64,000 bases of DNA, taken from NCBI GenBank assembly GCA_009760855.2, contig WPIO01000037.1, positions 2,980,001-3,044,000 on the forward strand, written 5' to 3'. Position numbers and translations under genes: made by a program. The DNA is from Cristatella mucedo (taxonomy: Eukaryota; Bryozoa; Phylactolaemata; Cristatellidae). Within the stretch, counting starts at the first letter, position 1. Each line of letters begins with the position of its first letter. Positions 1 through 12,490 of the stretch are shown one piece after another. The notes below the pieces were generated by a model, which was given only the letters and a program-made list of their open reading frames with translations, did no database searches and was not told the origin of the DNA.

Positions 1-220
1 GATTCGCAGCATTATTTCATTATATTAAATTTAATATATTAATATAATTAGAATAGTATTATATTGATATATTTATTTTATTATACTATTATATATTATA
101 TTATACTATTATATTATATTGATATAGTATATTATAATTATATATATATATATCATTTAATATAATTAAATAATAATAAAATAATATATTATATTAAATT
201 TTAATTTATTCGCTGCTAAT
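1..220. repeat. AT-rich low-complexity tract
   Basis: The stretch is almost only A and T, with repeated TATA, ATTAT and TTAATAT words and no open frame of note. It ends abruptly where a GC-rich stretch begins near 210. A similar tract lies at about 795-1000. I see no gene in either tract. Confidence 0.8.
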
Positions 221-794
221 GGCAGCGGCGACTGGCGCGCAATTTTAACCGTGTCTGCGACTGCTGCAGCTCCCAAGTCCGAATTTCCTCGGGAAAATAC
301 GCATCTGCATTATGCTGCTAAGCAAAACCCCAAGCACGTGTCCCAGACACTTTGCAGGCAGGCACTGCACAGCTATCAGGCTCGTAGTTGCGCCACGACA
401 GCAGCCGAGACCACGATAACCTTTATAAGCTAGCTCGTCTCTGCGTTCGCTAGTCGAGGAGCGAGGTCTTGACGTCACACGCCGAAACACGCCTAGCGAA
501 ACGCAAACTTTGACTTCTCCTCGAGTCTTCATGCAAAGAGATAAGGAGTCCGGATCGCGAAGAGGCTGGACTTGGCATCGCAAGAGGCATCTCCCGTCGA
601 CGCACTGGCGCGTCTGTGAACCCGTGCGCGAGCGTGGACACCAATACGCTCGCAATCGGCGAAGTAAGACGTGACGTCGCGGAGGGAGGAGGCGCAATCG
701 CAGCCCCGATGCGTTGCTCTCAGCTACCCAAGCAAGACTCGCGCCGGTCAACGACGCAGCCGACTGACGCCCGAATGGCTTAATTAATAACCGA

Positions 795-1005
795 AGGCTT
801 AATTAAATTTTTATTGTATAAATAATATGTTTAAATAATATATATATAATAATATATGCATACGTATCATATACATAATATATATATATATATATTATAC
901 AAAATATGTATTATATACTATATACATAATATTATATACATAGTATGTATTATATAATAACCTATATTTGTTATATTAAGTTTAATATGACTAATTTTAT
1001 TAACT
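795..1005. repeat. AT-rich low-complexity tract
   Basis: TA-rich sequence with (TA)n runs around 838-900 separates two GC-rich blocks. It holds no coding signal. Confidence 0.75.
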
Positions 1006-1014
1006 GAAGCCGGC

Positions 1015-1930
1015 GCGTTTCTAGCCAAGAAGAGCGTGGAGCTGCGGCGGCGGTGGCGGAACTTCGCTCCGCCCTTCGCTTTCACTTTCTGTCGCTTTCG
1101 CTTCCTTTCCGTCCCTTCCGCTTCGCCGCCAGCCAGCGCTGCTCTGCTGCTGCTGCTGATGCGCTTTGCGCCCAGTTAGTCGCAGCAACGCGCCGACGCG
1201 CCGAGCGACTCGGGCGTCGACCAGGGCCGTCGCAAACCGGCGCCCACCGCGCGCACCCCAACCCGCCTCCGTCCGCCCGCTTCCGAGAAAAACATCTCAT
1301 CCGAAAGACGGCGGCGGCGGCAGGACGCGACCGGTGCTGCAGCTGCTGCTGCTGCAAAATTCTCTTAGGTTTGTCGAGATACGGCTGCCCGCCCGCCGGG
1401 CAGCCAAGGTCAAAGGCTGACAAGGTCGCCGCTATTTGTATTGTTCTGCCGGCGCCGCCAAAAGCAGCCCAGCTCCGTTGGAACGCACGACGACGACGAG
1501 GCCTTACCATGGCGCGGTACGCGTAGCCGGCGTAGAGCTCCGTGTTCAAATGCCTGTTAAGCGTCGCTTCCGTCTCTCGATCGAAGTTTTGCCGTACTTG
1601 CGACGCCGCCATGACGCACACGCGAGTAGCTGACGACGACCACTTTCGGGAGGAAGCGAAAATAAAAGGGCGGCCGGGAGGCGGAAGCCGCCAGCGGCGC
1701 GAGCACCCCGCCCCCACCACCACCACCCCTGCCTTTTTATTTTTCAGCTCAAGGGCGCGCGGCGGCAGCGAGAGGGCAGGGCGGTGGAGGTGGTCGTGGC
1801 AAGGCCGCCGCCGCCGCAGCCCTGGGCTTGCCTGCGTTGTGCGTGCGGTAGGTAGTGCGTGTGCGTAGTGCCGAGATGCTCGCTGCCAGACGACCGGTGA
1901 AGGGAGCCGGCCGCTAGTGACGAGACGCAC
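1015..1930. promoter_or_regulatory. CpG-rich block around ferritin F0 exon 1
   Basis: The block is dense in CG dinucleotides and GCC/CGC runs and contains exon 1 of a ferritin at 1508-1612 on the minus strand. Long frames open in several phases on both strands here, which is usual for GC-rich DNA and not evidence of coding. The part above 1612 would be the promoter and 5'UTR of F0, but I find no CAGTG IRE loop on the minus strand between 1613 and about 1930, and no clear TATA box. Confidence 0.45.
1508..1612 (-). CDS. Ferritin heavy-type exon 1 (F0, partial)
   Basis: This 35-codon exon runs from an ATG at 1612 to a clean GTAAGG donor directly below 1508, the same position and phase at which exon 1 ends in F1-F3. 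The peptide starts MAASQVRQNF, and the ferroxidase residues E25 and Y32 of helix A are present in NTELYAGYAY. It differs from F1-F3 by an Asn-Arg-His-Leu run in place of NKQI and a Gly in place of Ser in ELYAS. No exon 2 (helix B) is visible in the 1.5 kb below it, so the rest lies beyond the left edge across a long intron, or the exon is an orphan left by the tandem duplications. Unlike F1-F3, no IRE is found upstream. Expression is uncertain. Confidence 0.8.
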
Positions 1931-2094
1931 GTCTGCGCTGCACTAAACCAAAACCCTCCTAAGACCTAAACCAAAAAATGCCAGATCTAACTATTAAACC
2001 CTACACCGTAAGCCCAAAAAACATCAACGCCCTTAACACTTTACGCAAAATCCTTAAGATCAGAGGAACTAGCAACCGGAGCGGCTAAACGGTT

Positions 2095-2180
2095 AATAAT
2101 GATAATAGTAATAATAATGCACTTGATAAAGCGCCCTCAGAGAACTCAGTCTCTTTCTAGGCGCCTTACATTTGCTGCAA
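2095..2180 (-). repeat. LINE 3' tail fragment (family 1)
   Basis: This carries the stereotyped tail GCGCCCTCAGAGAACTC followed by TCTCTTTCTAGGCGC and an AATAATAAT run. The same tail recurs at 10140, 16515, 24060, 47245, 47540, 52990 and 56760. On the minus strand it reads as a 3' end finishing in (ATT)n. Confidence 0.7.
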
Positions 2181-2775
2181 CAGTTACACAAGAGTTGGTT
2201 ATAGAGGCTCGTACCGTGAGAGAAGTGTAATCGCATTATTACGCTGCTCGCTCCCCCACTAGTAACTTATCCCCTGCTAGCGCCCTAATGAGGCGCGGTA
2301 GCGATCGCGCACTGCGGCTTACCGCATTTTAAATCCGTCGGCGGCCATATTCGCGCGAGCTACCGCAGAGTACATCGGATGCGCACGCAGTATTCCTACG
2401 CCAGCAGGATAGGAATAAACACCGCCTATCAAGCAGGCGGCCTGTTGTTCTTGCCGCATCCAATGCGATTAGGCTACGAACGCACGCTGGCCATTTAAAC
2501 CAAGTGCGGTAACGAACGCCGCACAGCACTGGCCACGTCGGCCCCGCCTCTCTGCCTCAGCCGATGGGGGTGCGGTGTCGCAGCTCCGAAAGGCTTCGGC
2601 GGCTTTGGCGTCCTGACTGCGGACAGAACGCGTCCGGACAGCAGACCGCAAACAAGGAGCTCGCGACGGCGCACGTCTTCGCCGACACTCCGGCAAAGCC
2701 ACAACGACAAAAATGACGGCACGCAGGAGAGTTATATATATATATATATATAATATATATATATATAATATATAT

Positions 2776-2810
<35 letters not shown>

Positions 2811-4785
2811 GGCGCACTCGAAGCCGCAGCGGCTTCGCGAACGTGGCAGCTCGAAGACTGTGTCGCGCGCAAGAAAGGGACGACGAGACGTGTAGAAAGC
2901 AAAGAGCTGAGTCGCGTTGGTCGAAGGAGGTCGAGCGTCGTGGAAGTAGCAGCGCAGGATGGCCAGAAAGGATGTGCCAGAGAATGTAATTGCACGGGAG
3001 AGTGAACGCCGCTGCTCAAACGAGCTCCGCAGTGGCAGCGAGTGATGCGGTGTCTTCGATCAGCACGCTTTAAAACCTGTCGCCGCCAAAGGGCCATCCA
3101 TCAACTGACAAAAAAGTGGGACAACAAATTATGATTATAGTATATATTATATAATTTTTTTTTATTAACAATTTAAAGTGTAGCAGTAAGAGGCCCGGAG
3201 CGCACGAGGAGTCTGAAAGGGGTGCAGCAAAAAAGGTGTCTCGTCGGGTTTGAAAGAAACCAATTTGCGCTGCGGGTCTCGTGGAGCAGTGAAAGAATCT
3301 CGCTGTGCGCGCATCCGTCGATCAAACGGAAGCCGTCGCCTTTAGCTGCTTTAGCGAAGGGGCATGGCGGCTCAATCAATTAACCAGCCTTACAGCCGCC
3401 ATGTTCACAACCCCGGCTGTAGAGACTGGACGAACTTGTTTCGATAGCCTCGTCGATGCAGAATTGCAGACGATCCATCTAGAGAGAAGGAATAGTCTAG
3501 AAGAAGCTGGTCAGATCTAGAGACAGCCAACGGGCTATGTAGTCTCGAATCTTAAACCGGAATCGATTATGATGATTAGCAATGGAGGCGGTCTTGTGGA
3601 TAAAACTTGCGCAGGTCAAGCAGTCGTCAAAGAAGACACCTAAATTATTAGCATTTGATGAGCGGTAGCATTACGGTAGCGGTGCCGCGAATTTGAAGAG
3701 CAACGTCCATTATTGCAAGTCAGTAATACTTGTAGGGCTTTTTTTTACCGGAAGTGCTATAACGGAAAGTTGGGCTTTCTGCGTAGAGATGAAATGCGTC
3801 TCAACTGCATCTCAGCTTGCATCGCTGGCTGAGTGAGCCGTGTCTCGCGGAATGTCGCTCAAGCTGTGTCGCCAATAGTGCTATAGTGCTGGTCGTCAAT
3901 CGTTTGTAAGTCAATTATTTTTCGTAGTAAGACAAGAGGACTTTTGGATCCACCAAAAGATGCAGGTGCCTCCCAGTTGCTTCTGCTGAAAATAAGAATG
4001 CCAGTTTAGCCTGCGTCACTTTAGCTACTACGACTGGCTAAATGGCGATCTTGCCTGATAACCTTGCCCTTCGCAGCCTTGGCCGAGCTCTGGCAAATGG
4101 ATTCACTGCAAATAGATGGCGAATTTTCGCCGCTCACCACAATCCACTCTTTATTTTTTTTAAACTACCGGAAATCGGCAGCCCAAAGTTTCTAAGTGAA
4201 CGTCGTAGTACAAAATTCATTGTTATGTACTCGCCAGATTTCGTGCCGCTTCGCGCGCACGTTCTCCTGCACAGCGGGCTGCCAAGACGCTGTCTACTAC
4301 CACTATCCACCTGCGGAATCTGCCGTGAATCCCCAGACATTGGCTCTTTGTGGAGTTCCCACTTTGATAGCATATTACACTGAGTTAGCGTTTTAACAGT
4401 ATTACTATCAAAATTGTGCCCCATCGCCGTGCGTTCGCGTTCTCGTGCCAATCGCCAAAAGTTTTCGCCTTAATCTCGATCAGCGACAGCAGTCACGTGC
4501 CGAGCTTCGATGCGTTTCCCGCGCCCTTGGCTTCCCTGCCGTTCACATTTCCGGCACTTTTCTTCGCTGGAGACATCCAAGCACCTTCAGCTTCAGTCCT
4601 GCCTCGTAGGGTAACTGAACTTGTCTCTAAACTAGGGCGTACAGAAAAAGAGGACGGCCAAACCACCACGCGCCGCTGCTCGAACGATTTCTAGCTGTGA
4701 CTCATATTTCATCACGGTAATTGTCTCATCAATCCAGTATTGTCTACTAGCATTCAATTATGCAGTCTGAGGGAATTATAATTAT
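2181..4785. other. Intergenic, no supported gene
   Basis: A GC-rich part (2280-2730) is followed by an (AT)n microsatellite and then mixed sequence. Open frames are short, overlap in several phases and resemble no family I know. Nothing is supported here beyond the microsatellite. Confidence 0.6.
2732..2811. repeat. (AT)n microsatellite
   Basis: TA dinucleotide runs are broken by AATA steps every 15-25 bases. The apparent Ile-Tyr frames on both strands are translations of the repeat. Confidence 0.95.
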
Positions 4786-4810
4786 AGCGAGAGAGAGAGA
4801 GAGAGAGAGG
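4786..4810. repeat. (GA)n microsatellite
   Basis: A short GAGAGA run begins after GCGAGA. Confidence 0.9.
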
Positions 4811-4814
4811 AGCA

Positions 4815-6420
4815 GCCAGCATATCTTAGCTGATCGTGCACCCGCTGGACTGGCAGACTCTTGAAAAGTGGTGGGAACTGAGTTCATGCGTACCTCACCT
4901 ATTCTCTTATTGGCAAAGCAAACAAACTAAGGGAATAATGGGTGAAATCCATCCATTCGTCAAGCACTGAGCTGACTGGCCCCTAGATTTCATGTTATAT
5001 GTCATCGCAGCTTCGACCTGTCACTTTTAGGCATAAATTTCCATTCTTGGAAAGGTACGATGACCACACTAAATCCCTCAAACACGGAACTGGAAATGAA
5101 ACGATGAGCTTCCAAGTGATTCCCCCACTACCTCCCCACTGTCCTTTCTCCTCTTCATCCACTTCCACTTCGCTCCTCCTCTTTTGGCCGCTCAAAGAGC
5201 TCGTCCAGTAGAGCTAACTTTGTACGGTATCTTAAGCAGGACTCATCACCCGACGTGGAATTTCCTGCCAAGTAAAATCGACCGGCAGCGAACACCTCGA
5301 AGCAAAATGCACAGATACAGAATCAAGCATACAGGCAGCAGTCTCTCTGCTAATAATATAAGAATAGTAGCAACCGTAGTTTTGGGGTTGCACTGACCTG
5401 CCCCGTTGATGGGTGGGGCATGCTGTCAGCAAGCAGCGTCACCCCTTGATCGATGTGGCATGTTAGCAGGCGTGTCGCTCGGCGATTGATGTGGCACGGG
5501 GCAGTCTAGGTCGAAGAGGGCATGCTAGAGGGAATGTGAGAGTCGTGCTAGTCCCTTAGCTCCTTGTGTAGTAGAACAAACTGGTGGCGCTGGCTGTCGG
5601 CAGACTTTCTTTGCTGCACGCGACGACAACTAAACTGCGACAATTGTGCTGTCTTTGCATTGTGCCCTGAGAGAACTTAAATCTCTACGCATGCACTTTA
5701 CAAACTTATCTGGCGATAAAGAGTCTTCATTCATGACAATGCAGCCGCTGCAGGTCAAGTAGAAGGTCAAGTACCGACAAGGAGTTGCAGTGCTGCAGCT
5801 CAAGTTCGCCGCCGATCTTCATCGGTGAGATGGCCTCGACGTCTTCATGGCCTTTACTTTCGCGGCCTTTATTTTCATGCCTCTCGTCTCGGTGTAATGC
5901 TGCACCTTGTCGCGAACGTGTACTTTTTTGGTACCCTTTAGAATCCACGCTTATTCACCTTAGCTCCTTCCAACTAGATAAGTACTTTGCCTGCACTCCC
6001 AGTAGTGACCAAAGTCTTAAAGAATAATGCTACACGGTGTGGGCAAGTTTATCAGCCTAAACACTCTGCACATGCCTGTGCATAAGGCAAACGGAATAGC
6101 GACGATTTAATTCAAATTTGGAATTGATGTGGGGCCGCAGGGGGGGCTGGTGCGGCCTACAACATTCCATTATATAATTGATTGCATACGATGTAATGCA
6201 CTCCGCCTGCCGGCCAGATGCGGTGGCTTGTCAGTACCGCCGATCAAAAGCAACCAGTCGCCGACCAATCCTGGGCGTCTAAAATGGTTGCAGTTAATTC
6301 AATCGTACTTTGCCCGGCAGCCCGTGCAGCGACCGAGTGTCAGGGACAGACTGCGGCAGCGGCGGCGGCGGCCAGGCATTCGGCTGCGCTACAGCTGCGC
6401 CTGGTCGCTTCCATCCGATG
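4815..6420. other. Intergenic, possible LTR remnant at 5410-5735
   Basis: No coding sequence is recognised. The stretch 5410-5735 ends in GATAAAGAGTCTTCATTCAT, which looks like the polyadenylation/end region of a retroviral-type LTR. No matching second LTR, primer-binding site or gag-pol frame is visible, so I do not call an element. Confidence 0.35.
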
Positions 6421-6439
6421 GCACTGCAGGCTTACGATT

Positions 6440-7330
6440 CTCACATGAATTTGCTCATCATTGAGCAAATTAAGAATGAATTGACAAAACAGTTTTACTC
6501 GGGATTCAAGAGACACCACTCCACTGAAACTGCTCCCCTTCATGTAACCGATGACATCCCAAGCGGCAACGACGACAGGAATGTCACTGCACTAGTCCTG
6601 CTGGATCTATCTATCAGCTAGCTGCCTTCGATACTATTGATCTCGTTATGCTACTTAAACGATTGAAAAAAACAACCAATCTGGCGGACTAGCCACTGGC
6701 GTTGTTCAAATCGTACTTTTCCGATCGTGTTCAATCCGTTTCGCGTGGGGGTCAGGTCTCATCCACCAGACCACAAGGGTCCGTCCTTGGTACTTTGCTG
6801 TTTCCCATTTATACTGAACGTCTAGGTTAGATATTTCTTTTTATGCTGATGATACGCAGCTGTATTTGTCATTTAAACGTCTGAATCTGCTGCAGCGACT
6901 GAAAAGCTAAATGCTTGCCTTGCAGACATTCAATCCTAGATGTCGGCCTATTTCCACAAACTTAACGACGATAAAACGGAACTGCTACTAGTAGGACACC
7001 CAAGCGTGCGTGCGGCTGACTAGAAAACTTTGCTCTGCTAATAGGTTATGCTGTTATGCGACTGTCATCGTTCGCTCGGAATTTAGGTGTCGTTAGTGAC
7101 AGTTGCCTAAATTTTGAAAGCTTCATTAAGAAGGCTGCCTCCACAGCTAGCCATCACGTCCGATCCCTATCTAAGATTTGTGGCTGTTTACCACAGTGGC
7201 TTTGAAAAATCTACTAGCTCCGTGGTTCTGTCTCGGCTAGATTATCCTAATTCCCTTTTGGCTGGGCTACTGGAAAAAAGCCACTAGGCCAATGCCGCTG
7301 GCAATGAATATGGCCGCAAGGCTGGTTAAT
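6440..7330 (+). mobile_element. Degenerate non-LTR retrotransposon (RT fragment)
   Basis: Reading across frames on the plus strand gives scattered reverse-transcriptase blocks of the CR1/L2 group. They are a Ser-Gly-Phe-x-x-His-His-Ser-Thr-Glu-Thr-Ala block near 6505, a VLLDLS block near 6595, a Tyr-Ala-Asp-Asp-equivalent stretch near 6845 and a SRLDYPNSLLAGL block near 7240. Frameshifts and stops separate them all. This is a dead 5'- and 3'-truncated copy, related to the fragment at 19.66-20.83 kb. Confidence 0.75.
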
Positions 7331-9270
7331 GACGAATCATCAAGTGCAGCAACTGCTGCGGCTGCACTTGTTCTTCTGTGCAGGAGGAAACTTTCGTGCA
7401 GGAGGAGACAGCTGTTTCGACAAGATGAGAAAACAAGCGAGACTGATTCGCTACCCCGAGGAATATGTAAATCCGTTACCCCGAAAGCCTTTTTAAGCGA
7501 GTCGGCGTAACACGATGACGATGACGAAACCAAGCAGTCTTCAATAGAGATCATGCTTGTGATACTCGGCTCTTGTTTTCAAGCCTTAACAACTTCCGCT
7601 CTGCACAGCAGGAGATTCCACAACGATGGCCGACACATGCTGGGAATTGGTCGCTGACATCTTGCCGACCCAAGGCGAAGCTGTCATGGTTGTTCAAACG
7701 TTCCGAACTCTCTAATACAGCTGCATGCAGTATCCTAGGAAAAGAATCGACATCCTTCTGAGTTTGTTATGCAGCAAATAAACATTGGCTTACAGCAAAG
7801 CACTGCTTGGAAGACAGAAGCTGCTGATTGCAGCCCCGTAGCTGTCTTTTGAGCAGTTTTAGCCACAAGCATGAGGGGATGTAAAGGGAGATAGAGGAGA
7901 ATGCTCAGCAGTGGCCACGTGATGCTGCTGCACGGGCGGTCTGTGCTGGTTGTCATTGCGATTAGCTAAACATACATGTCCTTGCAGGCTGGATACGTAT
8001 ACACGCTTGCATGCTGAATGCACCACCAGCACCGCCACCAGCACCACCCCCCCCCCCAGAGGTCGGCTGAGCGTGCAATCAGCTGTTGACTCATGCAAAT
8101 CGAAATTCCATCCTGGTCACATGCATTTGTGTCATCATAAGACATACAGCCGCATGACTCGAATGATGGTAGCATGCTTGCTGAAAGACGACAGACAGAG
8201 GAAGGCCATTTGAAAACTCTCGCGAGGTTTCACATCACTGACCTATCGACAAGCTTCCATTCCTGCACATGTAATGTATCCAGTTTGGGCTCTCTTAGGG
8301 TGCAATACGAATGCCCAATTATTATTTTTATTACTGCTATTAATTATCACTCCAACAGCTGTTTGAATATTACAGACAACTTCGCTTCAGGTGTTCCAGA
8401 TGAATTAGACTGTTTCGCTGCTGGTCATTTTGCAAATAGCCTTCAGAGGCCAGCCCTGCGAACTTCGGAGACTTTCCACTAGAACGTGAAAAGAAGATGC
8501 GCAAAGCATTGAGTTAGGGTCCCTCATTACAGAAACTGTGCTGTGCTTTTACTGACGACATGTCTCTCGTTGCACATGCACATCCTCGTGCGTGCGAACC
8601 GCTTTCCAGGTCCTGAGATGAGACACTGCAATCCACCTTCCCATTCAAATAATACACTGCACAAAGCTCCAATTTCGATAAGCTCATCACAGATAACCGT
8701 TTCGAGATGCACTCGTATGTAATCCCCAATTCGCACTTGTCTTGAAAATGATTTCCAATGGCCTGACCAATCCACTGGCCTGACCCTACATACCGCGATC
8801 ATTTTCAGAGGCGTCGAGTTTCAACATCGAAGGAATGAACATGCAGCCAACTGCATACGAGCGCACTCGTTAAATTTCATGCCATTGTGTATATGCACTC
8901 GAATGCTAATTTACCTCCAAGGCCCGGCCTGCGCCCGAGTCCGCCCCCCCCCCCCCGATTGTACGTCAACCGCCTACACGGGTACGATGCGGCGGTGCAC
9001 ACATCGACAGTGAATGCATATGACAGGCTAGTGCTATTTTCAGAATGTATTTGTTAAAATATCCCCTGTATTTTTCCCACACACGAGGCTGAGCGGCATG
9101 CAGCGTAGCTCGGAGCAGCGATCGACTTTAAAGTCGGACGCACATTGTAGTGGGCTTATCTTTTGTTGGCGGCAGCTATTTGGAAATCACAATTAGGTCA
9201 CACTTCAAATAGTGGCCGGGCTCTTACGTTTTTTGAGTGAATAACACACAGAGCTGCGATATACAAGCTG
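7331..9270. other. Intergenic, nothing recognised
   Basis: There are two C homopolymers (about 8046-8058 and 8945-8957) and a CACCAGCAC repeat just before the first. Open frames are short and overlapping. I see no gene, RNA or mobile element that I can name. Confidence 0.55.
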
Positions 9271-9274
9271 AACT

Positions 9275-10690
9275 GCTGATGGCCACTGTCTGAGAATTGG
9301 CAAGTCAATGGCCTCTTTCTCCGCCAGACAGTCTGCTAACGCTTACATCCACCTGGTTTAGTTTATGTTTTCTCTCATTGGCAGCTGAACACCGGAAACA
9401 CCGGGCGCACCGGGGATACTAAAGTCACTCAGTACCTTCACGCGTAGTTGAGCTCAATAGCGGGTACGACCTCATACATCATTATTTGCCGGCTTATGCA
9501 AGCAAGTTCGTGATTCATTGCGAAGGCAGCCATGCACGCGTGACTTGGCAGCTTACCAAGACTTACGACGTAAAATACCCTTCACAGCCAGTCACGGGGC
9601 ATTGTCCTAAACGGCATCACGTGAACTGATTGAATTGCACCATGCGTGGGTAGACCTTTTGCAGGCTCGGCAGTCCAGCGGTATCGTGTGCAAGTCGCCA
9701 TCGTTTGATGACCTTTGCTGGACAAACGCCCTTTGCACTGCCCTCAGCAACCTCTTACGCTGTTTGAGTGCACCGACCGACCGACCGACCACACGACTGC
9801 AAGCAGGATCGGGCTGTATCGGGGCGCGAGCTAATTCAGCAGCCTCATTTATTAGATGAGAAGTCAAGAGCGAAATGGAGATCAGAGAGAGCCAGCCCTG
9901 ATTCTTGACGCCAGGACGATGGAATCTAACCGATTTGGGATTGGAGTCTGGAAATCTGGAATCTGGAATCTAACCGATTTGGGATTCGGCGCTTCGCTGA
10001 GCATACAACAACGTAACCAAGAAGAAGTTAACTGATTAGCTGATTATAGACTAGCTGATTCGGGAGCCTTTTTATGCAGTGGCTGAAGAGCCTTGACGGC
10101 CACCATCGCCGCTTGCAGTGTGCAATAAAAGAAAAGAATAATAGCAATGCTTTTGTTACGGCGCCCTCAGAGAACTCTATCTCTTTCTAGGCTCTTTACA
10201 TTTGCTGCAAAGGAAGCACGGTCAAATGGTTGGTGATATTGCATGCTCTCAAGGACAACAAGCATAACGTAGCTAGAGGAGACATGCACAGGGTCAGCAT
10301 GCAAATAGGGTTAGTGGCAGCATGCACAGTCGCCCACTGCACGCCTCGAACCCACGACTCGGATCGTGAAGAGCCAGCACTTTACCTCGGGGTTAAGACC
10401 CAGGGGCTCCGAGCGGCACGTCAGCCACAGCAGCTGCTAGCGCAGGAGAAGAAGACACTGTTTGATGGGACAGTAGGAGCAATCTCTTTGTAATCGAGTT
10501 TCGAATCACTTTGGCCCCGCCCTTCCTGCTGGGTGGTGGCTCGGTGCTCGCTGCATGCTTTTTATTTAGGGCGTCCGTTTGGCACCCGGGAGAATCAAGA
10601 CCTAATACCTACCTGCTCAGTCAGTCCTGCGTACCATTAAATGTCGTTGTGTAACTACAGATATCATTGTTCCCTTACGGCGAGCTTTCG
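9275..10690. repeat. Segmental repeat unit, copy A1
   Basis: The stretch from 9280 to about 10490 matches 21490-22420 over its whole length, at roughly nine bases in ten by eye. Shared landmarks in the same order are the block around CCTGGTTTAGTTTATG, the Lys-poor block near CACTCAGTACCTTC, the GCTGGACAAAC block, the tRNA-like SINE head and the GAGAAGAAG block. Shorter matches lie at 11340-11760 and 24600-24970. No frame is conserved, so it is non-coding duplicated DNA. Confidence 0.75.
10060..10440 (-). repeat. tRNA-derived SINE (family 2) with LINE tail
   Basis: The minus strand holds a tRNA-like head with GTCTTAACC as A-box relic and a B-box-like block upstream of the CAGCG stem. The family body contains AGAGCC-TT-ACGGC, the Cys-Gly-Pro-like GCCGCTTGCAGTG and an ending in AATAAA. 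A LINE family 1 tail (10140-10210) sits inside it. Better preserved relatives are at 22160-22360 and 52690-52850. Confidence 0.55.
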
Positions 10691-10759
10691 AAAAGTAAGT
10701 AGTCTTAGGTGAATAACAGGGAATAACAGTAAATAAGCTCAGCGTATAATGCAGCATAA

Positions 10760-12490
10760 TAATAATTATTACCTAAGTTATTATTATTATTTTAATAAAT
10801 GTGTATATTGCCCCCAAAGAACTTGATTTATTTCTAGGCACTTTACATAAGCTGTAGAGGAAGCATGTGCACACAAGTGGTTATTTTGGCCGCCATTGAC
10901 TGACCGGCCGGCCCAAGCAGCATGCCCGGGTCGTCGATCGTTTGACGTCGATCGCATGGGCCATCGCATAGCTGAGGCGTCTGGGCAGGCTTAGCTTACA
11001 TTCAGTCGGCATTCTCGGATCCTTGCTGACGGTCGGATCGCAGGTCGTTAGCTGTCCTCAGATTCTTCGTGATGCTCCCGGGATTCCGGACAATATTAGC
11101 AGTCATAATTTTAATAATAACAATGAGTCACACTTGTGGCACCCAATGCGAACTTATTCTCTATTCGGGCGCCCATGCGGATATCGCTGCTGGGTGCGCC
11201 GAGTGAGTCAGGCTGCCTGCACACGCACAAGGCACATGGAATCTCAATGGCAATGGTCATATTTGAGGGGGGTACTTGCCTTGGAGGACAGCCCACGACC
11301 ATTGTCAGAGAAGGGGCAAGTCAGCAGCCTGTTTCCCTAACGGAAAGCCTGCTTAATGCTTTCCTACAAACCTGTCTTAGTTTTTTGCCCCTGGTTATTT
11401 GCCGTGGGTCACTGGACACCAATGACACAAATCACTTTCCAATGTGAGGAAGATAGCTAATAGGCGCTATCCCTGCCGATTTATGCCAGCTAGCTCCTGA
11501 TTCATGGCGTAGACAGCCCTTTGTCCCAGACTTGGCAGTTTACCGATACCAACGATTGAAAATACCCTTGAATGTCAGACACGACTCGGGGTCGAAAATG
11601 GCATCACGTGAGTTGATTATGTTGCACCACTCACGGCTGGACCTCTTGCAGGCTCAGCAGTCCACCGGTAGCCTCCACAACTCGCTATCGCTAAACGACC
11701 GCGGTTTGATGACCGTCGTTTGGATGACCCTCAACCTCGGACGCATCGACACTTGTGACCGGGGAGAGGATTGGGCTGTCCAGCAGCTCGAGCAGTAGTT
11801 CAGCAGCTGCTGGTGCTCCGAGAGCAGCTGCAGCTTTTGATTGGACCGATTTCTCTGTAATCGAGCCTCAAGTCTCTTTGCCCCTGCACTTCCTGCTGAA
11901 CCGTGGTTCAACGGTGCTGTTTCGGAGAGGTCAAGGCTTCTCAGCAGCGAAGGCAGCTAAGGGCGAGCCAACAAGCTTATTCGGCATTCTGCAGTAGAGA
12001 TCTGAAGAAAGCTATCGATCGCGAATGCCACAAGTGACTGGGTCAGAGTTGTCGGAGCTGCCAATGACAGCAGGCAATGGAGCCCTGCAGCGGTGCTGCG
12101 GCATACACAAGCGTTTTATTTAGGGCACCCATTTCGCACCCATGGGACTCAAGACCTCCAGCCAACCGAGCTTTCAGCCAGACAGCGGTCCTTTCAATGC
12201 CAGTGTGTACCTATCATTCATTGTTTCCTCACTCCAAACTTGAGAAAGGGTTGCAGACTCTGCGAATAGTCGAGAGTGTGCTCAGTGAATAGAGCAGGGC
12301 ACACACGCCTGTTAAGAAAAAAAAATATTAGCTGATTTAGCAGCCTCATTTGTATAGCAGTAGAAGAGCCATAACGGCTATCACAACATCTTGCAGTTGG
12401 CGATAAAGGATCGCCCACTGCAGGATTTGAACTCCAACACCTTGGACCTGAAGAGCCCGATCCAACCTTAACTGCCAGGCTATAGCATCC
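10760..12490. repeat. Segmental repeat unit, copy A2
   Basis: Positions 10790-11010 match 24110-24330 almost base for base, including GACTGACCGGCCGGCCCAAG and the CGTCGATCGTTTGACGTCG block. The match continues to about 11330, where the unit overlaps the A1-like sequence again. A SINE family 2 head is at 12340-12490 on the minus strand. No coding signal is seen. Confidence 0.7.

Noticed and set aside
1053-1930. Arg/Ala/Pro-rich frames on both strands in the CpG-rich block
   Set aside because: GC-rich DNA has few stops, so frames open in many phases. Only the 105-base ferritin exon inside has family support.
5410-5735. Solo LTR of a retrovirus-like element
   Set aside because: The end resembles an LTR polyadenylation region, but no TG...CA borders with target duplication and no second copy could be identified by eye.
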